From assembly GCA_019009955.1 (NCBI GenBank), contig CM032233.1:69844501-69908500 (forward strand): 64,000 bases of DNA, given 5' to 3'. The DNA is from Riptortus pedestris. Lineage: Eukaryota; Arthropoda; Insecta; Hemiptera; Alydidae. Below, piece by piece: positions 33,936 through 46,466 of this stretch (positions within the stretch are counted from its first letter, which is position 1; the number at the start of each line of letters is the position of its first letter). Position numbers and translations under genes: made by a program. Below the pieces are notes generated by a model. The model saw only the letters and a program-made list of their open reading frames with translations. It had not been told where the DNA came from and searched no databases.

Positions 33936-35208
33936 ATCAGTAATGAATTTCAATAGCTCCGCTGTGATATCTTAAGGCCTTTATCTACATAGATAACGAA
34001 CAAAGTATATTTAATTATTCCCTAAACAAAAAATGAGCCTTGATTAATTTAAAAATAGAATAATAAAAACGCACCAGTAAAATTATTGGCAACTCAATTG
34101 CTGAATTGAATGAAAAAAATTCCTGTTTTATTTTGTTTATCAGACTGATGTTATACATTCCAAGATTAATTATATCGAAATATATAAAAAATTCAGTAAT
34201 ATTTATAAAGAAATAAAAGAAATTTCTGGGTGGTAATGTCACTATCTGATAAATTCTATAGTTTACAACAAAACTTCTTACGTGGGCACCCTATGACCTC
34301 TTTGTACTCTAATTATGAGAAATAAACGAAATATTTGGTGGCATTTCATTAGAAAGTGATATATCTCTCCTAATGCTTGGGATCTAAAAATGCTATAGAA
34401 CATAATTCATAGATCTATTCATGGGAAACACAAAGTCCGTCACGCAAGGGCTGCGTAAACTAAGCAGATTTCCCTCGTGAAGTTAAGTAAAAGATATATA
34501 TACATACTGGTGACACAACACCACCGTGAATAAATACAAACGGAAATAAGAAATGTTTCGGCCAATTTCAATAACGTATGTAAACAAACAGGTCTGCCCG
34601 CATCACACCGGAAAAAAAACATTACTGAAATATATCAGAATATAACATATTAATTTCATTGAGAACTATGTATTTACTATATCTAGTACTGTAATTAATA
34701 ATGAGTCAGAATAATTGTTATCTCAATCAATCAAATCATAGGGGTCACCAGGACATATTTGCATGTATCTCGTATAATAAAGGTCTCTTGAATACAATTT
34801 TTGGTATTTATACTTCGAAAAATGTGATTTATTATGTAGAAGAGTTATTGTTTATGTAACATGAGTAGAAGTGGCGGTTTGCTGATAGCTGAAAAATGCA
34901 AATATCTCGGTTAATATTCAAGATAGTGAATAAATGTATATAACAATATTTATAGTATATTTAATTTTCAATAAGATTGATTCTATACAATTTTTCGATC
35001 TGACGCATAATAACGGAGATATTTCGATTTTTCCAAAATTCTCCCCTCTAACCCCCCCCCCCCTCCCCCTGGCTCGATTTCAGCCGTTAACGAACTTAAT
35101 CTTTCTTTTTACATAAAACGACTAAATATCCAGTTTGGTAACGATTAAACCATAATTGCGACCGCTAGAGCGGTAACAGACAAATATATATATATATATA
35201 TATATATA

Positions 35209-37088
35209 CAGGGTGTCCCCAAACCAAACGGCCAAACTTTAGGGATCCATAGAGATCCGGATTTTATTCCTTGAATGAATTTTAGCAATAAATGTTATTC
35301 CAATACAATTATTGTATTCTAATCTTATACTAACAGAAAGGTAATTGAAAAAAAATTATTTTTTATTAAGAAAAAATAATAAATACTTTTTTATTCAAAT
35401 ATTCATAGTATAAAAAAATTACCTATTTAAAGTAGATAACATTATGAACAATAACTGAAGATTAAAACATAAAAAAAGATTAAAAATTTAGAAAATTAAT
35501 AAAATAATTAAATATTCTTACTTGGAAAACATAAATGTTTCAGTTTTTATATGGGTCTACCTTAGTGAGAAAAAAACCCTGAAAATGTTGAAGGTTTTAC
35601 CTTCTCTAAAATTACATCATTAATTTCTAAAGCGTCAACGTAAATGTTGTTCGAAGTGCTGGCCTCTCGCTGCAATACACGCATCACATCGCGTACTCAC
35701 AGATCGCACTGCATCTAAACATTGTTCTGCGGTGAGCTGGTTGCAAACCATTCTGATGCGCTCGATGAGGTCATCCCTTGTGCGGACGGGCTCTCGGTAG
35801 ACATTTTCTTTCACGTATCCCCACACGAAGAAATCTTATGGCGTGAGGTCCGGAGACCGGAGAGGCCAAGGCAGCGACCTGGGTAGTTGATGTTCAACCA
35901 GTCTCGTACGGCCCCTCCGTAATGTGCAGGACAACCATCGAGTTGAAACCAGCTCTCAAGCCTTGTTTCCAAAGGGATATCTTCCAAAAGTGCCCGAAAG
36001 TCATTCTCCAGGAATAGATGATAACTTTCAGCGTGAAGTCGAGCAGGTAAAAATACGGGACCTATTATGCGATTATAACAAAGACCGACCCACACGTTTA
36101 CAGAAAACTCATGCTGGTAGTGAAATTCTCTAACAGCGTGGGGATTTTCATGTGCCAAAAGGTGGTAGTTTATTTGATTGAATATGACCGCACGTGTTAA
36201 AGTCGCTTCGTCCGTCCAGATTCGACTTTCGAACTTAAGTTTACATCGTTTTGCAATTGTTCTTTGTACCAATTACAAAAATTTAATCGGCGGGGATAAT
36301 CAGCGGGTATTAAATTTTGTACCTTTTGTACATGGTAAGCATGTCTGCGGTCAGCCCTTAATGTGCGCCAAATGGTTGTCTTTGGTATGCTTAGAACTGA
36401 AGCAGCTCTCCGGACGCTTTTTGCAGGGTTGGTATTGAAATGCCTCAGTATCCTCTCCCTCCGCCTCAGGTAGGCTTCCATCGGAGCCTGCATACGGTTT
36501 CCACGACGATTACATGAGAAGGACCCAGTCTCTCGAAGCCTTCTGAAAGTGCTGGTAAAAACACCTCTGTGTGGGGTTTCTCGGTCAGGAAACCTTCTGC
36601 GATATTCCCGAACTGCCTGACGTGCATTGCCATCGCAGAATCCGTAGACGTAGACTATGTCCGCGTATTCAGCGTTGGTAAATCTAGCCATATTTGTTGA
36701 CTTCACTGAACAGTACTAGCAACACCACTAATGTGAGAATGCGAGGCTGGATTCCCCCCAAAAAGGATTAAAATGATAGTAAACATTTTAATCCTTTCTT
36801 TTTAAGTTTATACACTCAACCTAGACGTTTTATTGATAAGGAAAGCGTGAGAATATTCATGTTTTCTAAATTTACACCTCGTAAATTAAAAAATTAAGCT
36901 TACTCAAAAAGCCGATAGTTTTTTGTAATTTAAATACATTATTAAAAAAAAATACACTTTTTGCACAACTATTTTCAGTTTTTTGTGATTTTCTCAAAAA
37001 CGAAGCATATGCCAGAGGACTTTTTTTCTTAGTTTTTCGATCCTCTATCGATCCCTGAAGTTTGGCCGTTTGGTTTGGGGACACCCTG
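35209..37088 (-). mobile_element. Mariner/IS630-superfamily transposon, complete ends, inactivated
   Basis: It is 1880 bp, flanked by TA on both sides. The terminal inverted repeats start CAGGGTGTCCCCAAACCAAA and pair over about 37 bp with one mismatch, weaker beyond. It sits inside an (AT)n tract, a natural TA-rich target. The ends are almost identical, so insertion is not ancient, although the transposase is broken. Confidence 0.95.
35635..36706 (-). pseudogene. Mariner-like transposase, two frameshifts and a stop
   Basis: The reading starts MKSTNMARFTNAEYADIVYV at 36706. Two helix-turn-helix-like segments precede the catalytic core (the second is RRAASVLSIPKTTIWRTLRA). Near 36235 the frame shifts, then resumes with SRIWTDEATLTRA (first catalytic Asp), the WVGLCYNRIIGPVF strand and QLDGCPAHYGGAVRDWLN (second Asp). 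Near 35880 a second break with probable loss of several codons precedes PLRSPDLTP. A TAA stop immediately precedes the third acidic residue (DFFVWGYVKENVY). The C-terminal block runs to 35635. Relatives are common in arthropod genomes, with the third position usually Asp in TPxDFFLWG. It is not functional here. Confidence 0.93.
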
Positions 37089-37104
37089 TATATATATATA
37101 TATA

Positions 37105-37146
<42 letters not shown>

Positions 37147-38012
37147 TATATATATATATATATATATGCAGTTTTGAACGGACCTCATTTTCGTCATCTA
37201 CTAGGTAGGATCGATGGATATTTGAAGAAAAATGTCAAAAATTGCTTCATGAGTACGGCCTCAATAGCTGATTTCCAATTAAGGGGAATCTGCTAAAACC
37301 TAAAAGTTTCTTAAAATTTTCTTTCAAAAAATATCTATAATTTGTTCCGTAAAATAAACCTATATGTAATATCCTTTCCTTTAATTTGTGAATAGTTTTT
37401 CCAGCCATCTTGAGAGTTTTATAAAAATGTTTAAATTTCATTGTTTTCGTGTAATATTTTTTGACTGAGAAAATAATTAAATGTAAATAGGGAAATTATT
37501 CTCTAGTTGGAAGGATAACTTGTTAACAAGATATGCCATTGTCGTTTGAAGGTATAGTATCGAGACGAGGAAACAAGGATAAATTGTTGTTTATTACGAA
37601 ATAAATCATTTTAAGACATTACTCAAGCTATAAATCTCTGAGGAATATTTGATAATAACTGATTAGTTAGGTAAATCTTGAAATTATTAAACTGGCATTT
37701 ATTAATTATCTGCCAAGATTAAAAGAAATGACACATTTTTATTATAAACAAGCCCAGACCCATTACTGTCACTGCACAATATAAGTGTATTCTTTTTTAT
37801 CAAGAAAGGAATTTCGTGTTAACGTTATATTGCTGCTAAATAAACAACTTAAACGGATTTTATTATTAGAACAGAAATGTTGTTATTATAAGCCGTAACT
37901 ATTAAATAAATAAGATAAGAATAATTATTGTAGCAGATTTTCTTAAGGCGAAACTGGGGTTGTTTCAACACCTCGTTCTACATTCAGCAGGAAATGAACA
38001 TAACTGAACTAA

Positions 38013-38475
38013 AACGCCCGTCATCCAGATGAACCCTAAACTAAGCAGATTTCCTACGCATTGGAATATGATATGCTGATGATGTCATCACACCATCTAT
38101 TCTCTATTTCTTCCGCAGTATGAAGCCTATGTAAATAGGAATTAAAACGCTAGTTGGACTTGATATGTTTAATGACTGAGGTGCTTAAAGTGAAAATAGG
38201 ATGAGTAGAAGAGGGGTTTACAAAAGTCTGAAACCAAAAAAATACAGATATCTCTGTTAATACTCAAGTTAGAAAAAAAAAATGTACATACCATTTGTAG
38301 GAAATTAAATTTACAATAAGATTAGTACTATACAATTTTCCGAAATCCCCCCTCCCTCTCCACTGGTTCGATTACAGCCATTGATACGAGCTTGATCATT
38401 AGTTTTACATAAAACGTATAAATATCGAGCTTGGTAAGGATCAAACAAAAATTGGGCCCGCTAGAGCGTTAACAG

Positions 38476-38519
<44 letters not shown>

Positions 38520-38612
38520 TTGAAGGGACCTCATTTTCATCATTTCCGGGGTAGGATCGATGGAGATTGAAAGAAATGCAATAGCTAATCTCCCTTAAGG
38601 GAAATCTATTAA
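38013..38612 (+). mobile_element. CTTAAGG-hairpin family copy
   Basis: It has a diverged 5' end (cgcccgtcatccagatgaac, then cctaaactaagcagatttcc), an intact core, an AT tract at 38480-38515, and ctcccttaagggaaatctat at the 3' end. Confidence 0.85.
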
Positions 38613-38715
38613 TACCGTTGACGTGAATCACAGTACAAAACGAATGAATTTGTAACTGGGACTGTAAAATAGGAAATATTTCCGTTAGTATGCACTGCAT
38701 CAAAAATTATATATA

Positions 38716-39914
38716 CTAGCTCAGATACCCGGCTTCGCCCGGGACATTTACCCTCCCCAGTGTTTAGTATAGATACCCGTCGTTTCTGTGGATTTGTTAA
38801 TAATAAAATTAATTTTTTATGTATGACTTCACTGTCCTCCATATTGTCATATTTCCCGTTTCCTGTGCATTATGCATAGATTTAAATTATTAAGGACAAA
38901 ATATTATAATAATATATTATTACTTGAATTAATTTTTCCAGGTGAGGTACCTGGCAGTTTATATTGAAAAGAATTGGTGAGCAAATTTCTCTAAATAACA
39001 AAATAAACAACTTTTGTTATGTGCATATTTGCGAAAATGCAATATGAAAAGAAATATCACGAATATTAATTTAAGGCCATCCATATAACTCCCCACTCCC
39101 TAGAAATGTTAGTATGGCTTATTATAAGGAAGGCGTTAGTGCTAATTCACATACCGAGTTTGGTTTAGTTCGGTTGAGTCTTTTGTGCCAAATAAAATTG
39201 TGGACTCCCGCTATAGTTTTTAGTGTATAACTCATTTATACTTCCGAATACGGCAAAAGTGCATATAACAAAAGTTACTCTAAATAACACAATGAACAAC
39301 TTTTGTTATGTGCACATTTGCTGAAAAAGCAATAGGAAACGAAAAATCGCTATTTTTAATTTCAGGCCTTCCATATAACCCCCACTCCTGCCCGTCCCTA
39401 GATATGTTAGTATGGCTTATTATAAGGAAGGCGTTAGTACTAATTCACATACCGAGTTTGGTTTAGTTCGGTTGAGTCTTTTGTGCCAAATAAAATTGTG
39501 GACTCCCTCTATAGTTTTTAGCGTATAACTCATTTACACTTCCGTATACGGCAAAAGTGCATATAACAAAAGTTACTCTAAATTACAAAATAAACAACTT
39601 TTGTTATGGGCATATTTGCTGAAAAAGCAATAGGAAACGAAATATCACTATTTTTTATTTTTAATTTCAGGCCTCCCTTATAACCCCCACTCCTGTTTGT
39701 CTTAGAGAATATTAATATAGCCTAAAGTCTAAGTTGGGCTAGTAGTAATATACATACCAAGTTTCATAAAATTCGGTTCAGCCGTTTATGCGTGAAAAGG
39801 TAACAAACAAACATACACGAAAGAAACAAAATGCAGTTATGGTGTCTATGACATGTGAAACGAAAAGTTATCGCGAAATTTCGCAAAAAAAATCAATGTA
39901 GAGACAGAGGTTAC

Positions 39915-39952
<38 letters not shown>

Positions 39953-39955
39953 CTA
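38716..39955 (+). mobile_element. CCGGC..CCGGG repeat with internal ~290-bp tandem units
   Basis: It opens with agctcagatacccggcttcg then cccgggac, a start seen in widespread invertebrate repeats. It ends with attcggttcagccgtttatg, cgtgaaaaggtaacaaacaa, resembling RTE-type LINE 3' regions, then an AT tract. Inside, a unit containing ctaaataaca..acaacttttgttatg starts at 38991, 39280 and 39578 (periods 289 and 298). No ORF. The class is uncertain. Confidence 0.65.
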
Positions 39956-41004
39956 ATCCCGCTAATTTCCTACAGTTACTGCTGTTTACATTTTCCTGCA
40001 ACTCTAATATTGGTGTAAGCCATGTTTTTGAGGCTAAAGTAAATCTCCATAGCCTCGATTTTCACACGAAGCTATTGTATATCTAATTGTTCAGGTTTAA
40101 TTTCAAGTCAATTTAATCTTAACAAAGGATTCTACGGGCCATTTCAAAACGCGGTATAGTTTATGCAGTGATGAATTTTTGTAAAGAAGAAATTTTGCTA
40201 AAATACTGTCAATATCAAAAGGCAGATTCCTTTCTCATGTGAAGGCAAGGAATAAGCACAAAAATAAGTTCAATTTATTCTAGGCTATGTTTGAAGGGCA
40301 GTTGTCCCATGGTCCCCACAACTACTTGTTGTGGAATTAATAAACCGGTTTGATCTAGGTTCTATTATATTATGGGCAGCAGGGTCTATAAATGCTATAT
40401 TTAAAAGGTAGAAATTATATAAAATGTTGTAGTTATATGCTTCGAGACACACGTCTCTGAAAATATATCGGCATACAAGCGCGAATTATAAGTCCGTTAA
40501 AACGCTAACCTCGAAAATATTAATGAGGGAAAATGAGAGGGAAACCCATCAGGACGACATCTACTTCAGTAATTTTTTATTAGATATCATTCCCAGAATA
40601 GGCAAATAATACATAATAAATAGAGCTCTTCGGGACATATTTGACAGGCAAGGGCAAGCGTTATTTTTTATTAGCGTAGCTAAATAACCTTCTTGGTAGC
40701 ATATTATAGATAATTAAAACTAGCTTATTTATTTAAAGGTATACATATAACGAGGAGGATTTTCCTAAAAGTAAAACAATCTGTCCCCTGAATGAGTAAT
40801 TGATGTAACACCAAGTGAGTTTAATATCTGAATTTGAAATCTTTAATTGCCTCAGAGCGGTCCACATACATATAGTTGCTATATTTAATACTTAAATAAT
40901 TGTTCAAGAAGTAAATAATACTCCTTCAAGTGTGCAAATGATCTCTGTCAACGACTCAATTGTTTATGACGATAAGTTAGAAAATAAATTTCACACTGAA
41001 TCCA

Positions 41005-41297
41005 AGGAATTTAGAGTGTGTGCGCGTGCGCCTTCGAACATCAGACGCATCCAGACCTTCCAATCCAAAGTCCTGCGCACCATAGTAGATGCTCCATATT
41101 ATGTTACAAACCACACCCTCCATAAAGATCTTAATATCCCATTTGTAAAGGACCTAATTCCCTTAAGATTCTGTAAATTCCACTGCAGGCTATCCAATCA
41201 TCCTAATCCAGAAGTCCTAGCCCTTTCCAGTGTCACTCATCCATATTCCCCTCCACGGCGCCTCAAGAGACAATGGCTCAGATATCTCTTATAAGTG
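41005..41297 (+). pseudogene. Jockey-like LINE, C-terminal end of ORF2
   Basis: The frame reads SNIRRIQTFQSKVLRTIVDA then PYYVTNHTLHKDLNIPFVKD, the conserved end of Jockey-clade reverse transcriptase proteins (xQSKxLRxIVxAPWYVxNxxLxxDLxIPxV). It is closed by a stop at 41293-41295. The upstream 5' part is missing, typical of 5'-truncated LINE copies. A Met-initiated frame from 40932 is upstream flank fused by chance. Confidence 0.88.
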
Positions 41298-41354
41298 TAA
41301 AGTGAAGTGATAGCAGTGGCTATTTTCTTAATCTAAGTGTCATTCCTCCTTAGC

Positions 41355-41404
<50 letters not shown>

Positions 41405-41591
41405 GCGTGCCAATCATTTTGGATGTTGACTTCCTTGCCAGACAGGGAGAGGCTGCTCCTCTCATTGTAGTGAATAGGTGTGGCTTTTGTCAAGGGTGAT
41501 GGAGGGACTATTTGTGTACATATCACACATTGCCAAATGCATTTAAATGCAGGCTGTAATATTCTAAATGAAATAAAATATAAAAAAAAAA
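41298..41591 (+). mobile_element. LINE 3' UTR with 47-bp T run and poly(A) tail
   Basis: It follows the Jockey-like ORF end. A T homopolymer spans 41357-41403; the region then ends aaatgaaataaaatataaaa and more A, the retrotransposon tail. Flanking direct repeats are not evident. Confidence 0.75.
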
Positions 41592-42650
41592 ATTGGTGAG
41601 CCGGAAGCTATCCCCCCCCCCCCGACTCGTGTACCCTCATCATCCCGTCCAACTTACACTAACAGGAAATACTTTTGGACTGGAAGAAGGGGTTGGAAAT
41701 GCAACTCGAATTAACTCAACGGATAAATCGGTGACTGTACTATGATACAAAATAGTAAGGCGTAAGGCAAACATTCAAAATTTATAGTTTCGAAGATGTA
41801 TTTAATCTTTTGTATGAAACATTAACAGTAGAGGCTGAGTTTAGACATCATTTCTTGGAGAATTCAATAGTAAATGGATTCGATCTAAGAGAAAAATTAA
41901 TTTAGGCAGAGCTATTGTGGAGTTTTGTTAAGAGTAAAGGAAAAATGGAGCCCTATTATTATACAAAAAATAATAAATAAAAATAATATAAACCAAGATA
42001 ACTTAACAGTAATAATCAGAAACATAATGTTAATGGTATTTGCGTCTTATTTGATAAACTGTGCTTGTGTAATATACAAAAAGTACAGTTTAATTAAATA
42101 ATAAGGAAATAATTTAAATTAAATATGTATGCTGAAATAATCGGTATTTTAAATATATTTACGACACTTGAATATATACTTATATTCAATTGGATGTTTT
42201 AGTAAATACACTAAATAACCATTAAATATAATATACACTAATAAGTATTATTTAAAATTACTGTGCGTGGTGGAATGCTATAATTAAGCGGGTTAGTTGT
42301 AGGCAATTATAGGTAAAAATACCCCAGTCAACGCCTGTGCTGGATATTGCCATGAAAATAACCTTTATAAAACGTAGATTTAATATTTGTAATTATTATT
42401 GTATTATTAGTAAAGACAGTATATACCTACCCAATGGTTCAGTAAACGTTTGGTATAGATGTTTTCAATGAAGGATTTTTGGCATTGCCAAATAAAGTAG
42501 TAGGTATATAGATATTGAAGAAATTAAGTTAAGTGAAAGTTATTAAATGGTGCTGTTTTTAAGGAACTGTGCTTTTGTACAATGCTAAACCATTCAGTGC
42601 GCTCATCAGTTGGGATTTTAACACTGTAGGCCTATACCTATCTACGAGTC
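41592..42650. other. AT-rich DNA, nothing recognised
   Basis: A C-run at about 41612-41622. No ORF or named repeat. Confidence 0.45.
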
Positions 42651-42654
42651 TATC

Positions 42655-42815
42655 ACTTGGGCAAAATATGATTTTCTGGAGGATATAATTCATTCTCTGG
42701 ACAGAAATCTGAGCGTAATTGGAATATTTACCGATTTAACAAAGGCTTTTGACTTTGTTCATGAGCTCATGAAATACTACTGAATAAAGTTAAATATTAT
42801 GGATTAAGAGAAACT
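42655..42815 (+). pseudogene. LINE reverse transcriptase fragment, part 1
   Basis: The plus strand reads WAKYDFLEDIIHSLDRNLSV-like then IGIFTDLTKAFDFVHE and LRETL, matching the F-D-L-x-K-A-F-D motif of non-LTR reverse transcriptases (first catalytic Asp). A stop and frameshift are present. It is separated from part 2 by a CTTAAGG-family insertion. Confidence 0.82.
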
Positions 42816-42862
42816 CTGCTCATGTATTTTTTCGCATTTATCTCTGTAACCATTAGGTACTA

Positions 42863-43519
<657 letters not shown>

Positions 43520-43596
43520 AATATATATAAATGACCTCCCAGCCAACCTCAAACCAACAAAATCTATTCTTCATGCTGATGATCCAGTCTAATTAT
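43520..43596 (+). pseudogene. LINE reverse transcriptase fragment, part 2 (YADD region)
   Basis: The frame reads YINDLPANLKPTKSILHADD, the LINE motif around the YADD catalytic pair (here HADD). It is flanked on both sides by CTTAAGG-family copies in opposite orientations. Confidence 0.85.
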
Positions 43597-44505
43597 AAAA
43601 GTCCGTCACGCAGGTGCTGCGTAAACTAAGCAGAATTCCCGCGTGAAGTTTAACAATAGATACATCTACATACCGGTAACACAACACCAAGGTCAATATT
43701 AAGTAAATAAATAATAACGGTAATAAGAAACCTTCCGACGGGAAGCATCTGAAATGTAAACAAACAGTTCTTAGAACTTCTTACCGGAAAGAAAAACAAT
43801 TACTGTTATATATCTGAATATAAAGTATTTATTTGATTGAAAACTCTTTACTATATCTAGTACTTTAATTTATAATGAATCAGAATAATTTTTATCTTAA
43901 TCAATCAAATTTAAGTAGTCCAAATCCTTAGGAAGGGGGATCACCAGAACATATTTGCGTGTATCTCGTGTAATAAATGTCTCTTGAAATCAATATTTGG
44001 TATTTAAGCTTCGAATGGTGTGGTTTATTACATAATTGAGTATTGTTTATGTAACATGAGTAGAAGTGGGGGTTTGCTAATGGCTGAAAACTGAAAAATG
44101 CAAATAACTCGGTTAATATTCAAGATAGAGAATAAATGTATATAACAATATTTATAGGAAATTTAATTTGCTATAAGAGTGATTTTATACATTTTTTCGA
44201 TCCGAACTATAGTAATGGAGATATTTTGAATTTTCAAAATTCTCCTCCTCTAACCCCCCCCCCCCCTTCCTTCTGTTCCAATTTCATCCGTTAACGAATT
44301 TGATCTTTCTTTTTACATAAAACGTCTACATATCGAGTTTGGTAACGAATAAACATAAATTGTATATATATACAGTTTTGAACGGACCTTTCGGCATGGG
44401 ACGGAATGGGAGGTAGGATCGATGGACATTTGAAGACAAATTTCGAAAATCGCGTCATGAGTACGACCTCAATATCTGATTTTCCTTAAGGGAAATCTGC
44501 TAAAA
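43597..44505 (+). mobile_element. CTTAAGG-hairpin family, long variant, second insertion in the same LINE
   Basis: It begins aaaagtccgtcacgcaggtg and ends tccttaagggaaatctgcta, aaa. It carries the long-variant block (taccggtaacacaacaccaa). The AT tract is reduced to a few units (44362-44371). Confidence 0.93.
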
Positions 44506-44900
44506 ATTACAGCCCCAGAAAAGCTGAAACACGATGGCTCAGTTACTATTATCTTGATTGGTAAATGGCTAATAATTTAAGGCTGTAAACGTGTCGAAAA
44601 GAAATATTCTAGATTTCAGTAAACACTGCTCACACACTTCAGGAGAGATCACAATTAATAATCGTGACATCTTGCCCGTCCCCAAGATAAAGTGTTTAGG
44701 ATTGACTGTAGGGCAAACTCCTTGACTGGTTCAATTATATTGAAGAATTGAGTAAGAAACGATTTAAGTTTTCCTTCTTATTAAAATGTGATAAAAAATA
44801 TTTTCCCAGCTCTATTATTAATATACTATGGATATTTCCACAGACGGTTAACTACAGCAATAAGGTTTATATAACTCAGAAAGTTGAGAGGCTCCTGTCG
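44506..44900 (+). pseudogene. LINE reverse transcriptase fragment, part 3
   Basis: The frame resumes TAPEKLKHDG, continuing directly from the HADD part, then runs through frameshifted KFLGLTV-like (aagtgtttaggattgactgt) and FNYIEELSKKRFKFSFLLKC into PSSIINILWIFPQTVNY. This is the post-YADD and thumb region of the same LINE. Confidence 0.78.
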
Positions 44901-46465
44901 TCCACTATTTAAGGAGTCAAAAAAAATAACTTTTCCCTCAATATATATATTTACCAAACAATATTGTCTATGGAACAAAACATGAACTTGATTTACAAAA
45001 ATAGTATAACACACAATCATAAATCAGGATACAAGAATATGCTTCAAACTCCCAACTACGAACATAAATATTTCGAGAAAAGCGTACCATTTTAAAAACT
45101 CTTAAACGCTCTGCCCGAATGCATCAATTCTATTAAAACAATACTCCTTGTTTAAAAATAAATTCATGTATGACGGATATAAAACACAAGATGAATACTT
45201 TCAAAAATATTCAATTTTTAAATAAAACTATTAAATATTTGTCATAAATATGGGTCTAAAATAATGTTTGATCCAAGTACACTGTCTCTTTAAGGTGGGA
45301 CAAGCTTTTCATTATTTATAAAGCTTGTCATCCTTTAATAAATTTGCATCTCAAGAAATTAAAAAAAAGTGTTTTAAAGTTTTAAAAAAATTGTACATAT
45401 TTAAAGTTTATTAATCAAACTAATTTATTGTATATAATTATTTAAATTGATGAATTTTATTCTATGTATTCTTAGAATTTGACTTAATTTTTTAAGGAAT
45501 GTATTATATAAGTATAAATGTAATTCAATAATTCGTAAAGTATTTAATTGTCATAATATTAGAAAATTGTTTGCAGAAAAAAACTATTTGACGTATCTAA
45601 TTATGTTATGATAACATTTAATAGAAAGAAACACATTTCATTTTATTTCATATCATGATTTCTTTTCTTGGTGATCTACCTCAGCCGAGACTTCCCCCAC
45701 TCCTTGCTCATGATGGTCTATCGTACAACATTCACATGGGATGCAAGGTACGCTTCTATTTTCTCAAAATGAAATCATTCGGAGAATAAAAAGCTCCAAC
45801 CGCGATAAAGTGTCTGTTCTTCGGGTTTACAAGTATCTCACTTAATAGAGGGCAGAAGAAAACAAGATGAAAAACATAACGACTTGCCACTAGAACACCC
45901 GAGAGGCTTGAAGATGGTGTCCTGACCCAGAAAGCCCTTGGCAGGAGTATTCAAGGACGAATCATTAACACCATCATGTCTTTACCAACAATTTTGATAT
46001 TAAATATATTTTCCATATTCCAATAACGTCACAACACGGTTTTTTTCTCTGATTACAATATATTTCCTGATAACTCAGGGTATATTTGTCGAATAAAAGT
46101 GCACTACTCGTCAAATTGATTTCTTATTCATGTGATGTTTGTATTAATTAAATTATTGAGAAGTTAAAATATTGACCGAGGTTATCTATGGCGTCGGAGT
46201 TGATATCAGTATAGAATACTTAATTGTTTATAAAATGCTCAAAACTACTCGGATTCAGTTATTTTAAATCAAAATACCTCGTTCCACCTGCGAGAAACTT
46301 TAATGTTGCAAGAACTATTTTATTAGTTTTTCTTTTCTTTTTTTTTTCTCCGTAGAAAGTGTGTGAAAAGCACATACATTTATAAAGAGGTTATTACCGT
46401 ATTTGGCATTTTATGAGTTTGAGTACTTACAACAAATATTTCTTTAAAAAGTTAAACACCTAATA
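44901..46465. other. LINE-associated repeat then unannotated AT-rich DNA
   Basis: 44901-45050 continues the dispersed repeat seen at 29165 and 33180. From 45050 no element or gene is recognised. Confidence 0.45.
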
Positions 46466-46466
46466 G

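Larger units (their letters stand above)
34432..37298 (+). mobile_element. CTTAAGG-hairpin family, long form, split by a mariner-like insertion
   Basis: The 5' end is at 34432 (aaagtccgtcacgcaagggc) and the 3' end at 37298 (aaggggaatctgctaaaa). This is the long variant: it has an extra ~400 bp after the 5' hairpin (tactggtgacacaacaccac; ggaaataagaaatgtttcgg; cccgcatcacaccgg), also present at 43597, 48535 and 52335. The AT tract is interrupted at 35209-37088 by a complete mariner-like element. Without it the copy would be about 990 bp. Confidence 0.9.

Noticed and set aside
36178..36438. Plus-strand open frames over the mariner-like element
   Set aside because: They are antisense shadows of the transposase remnant.
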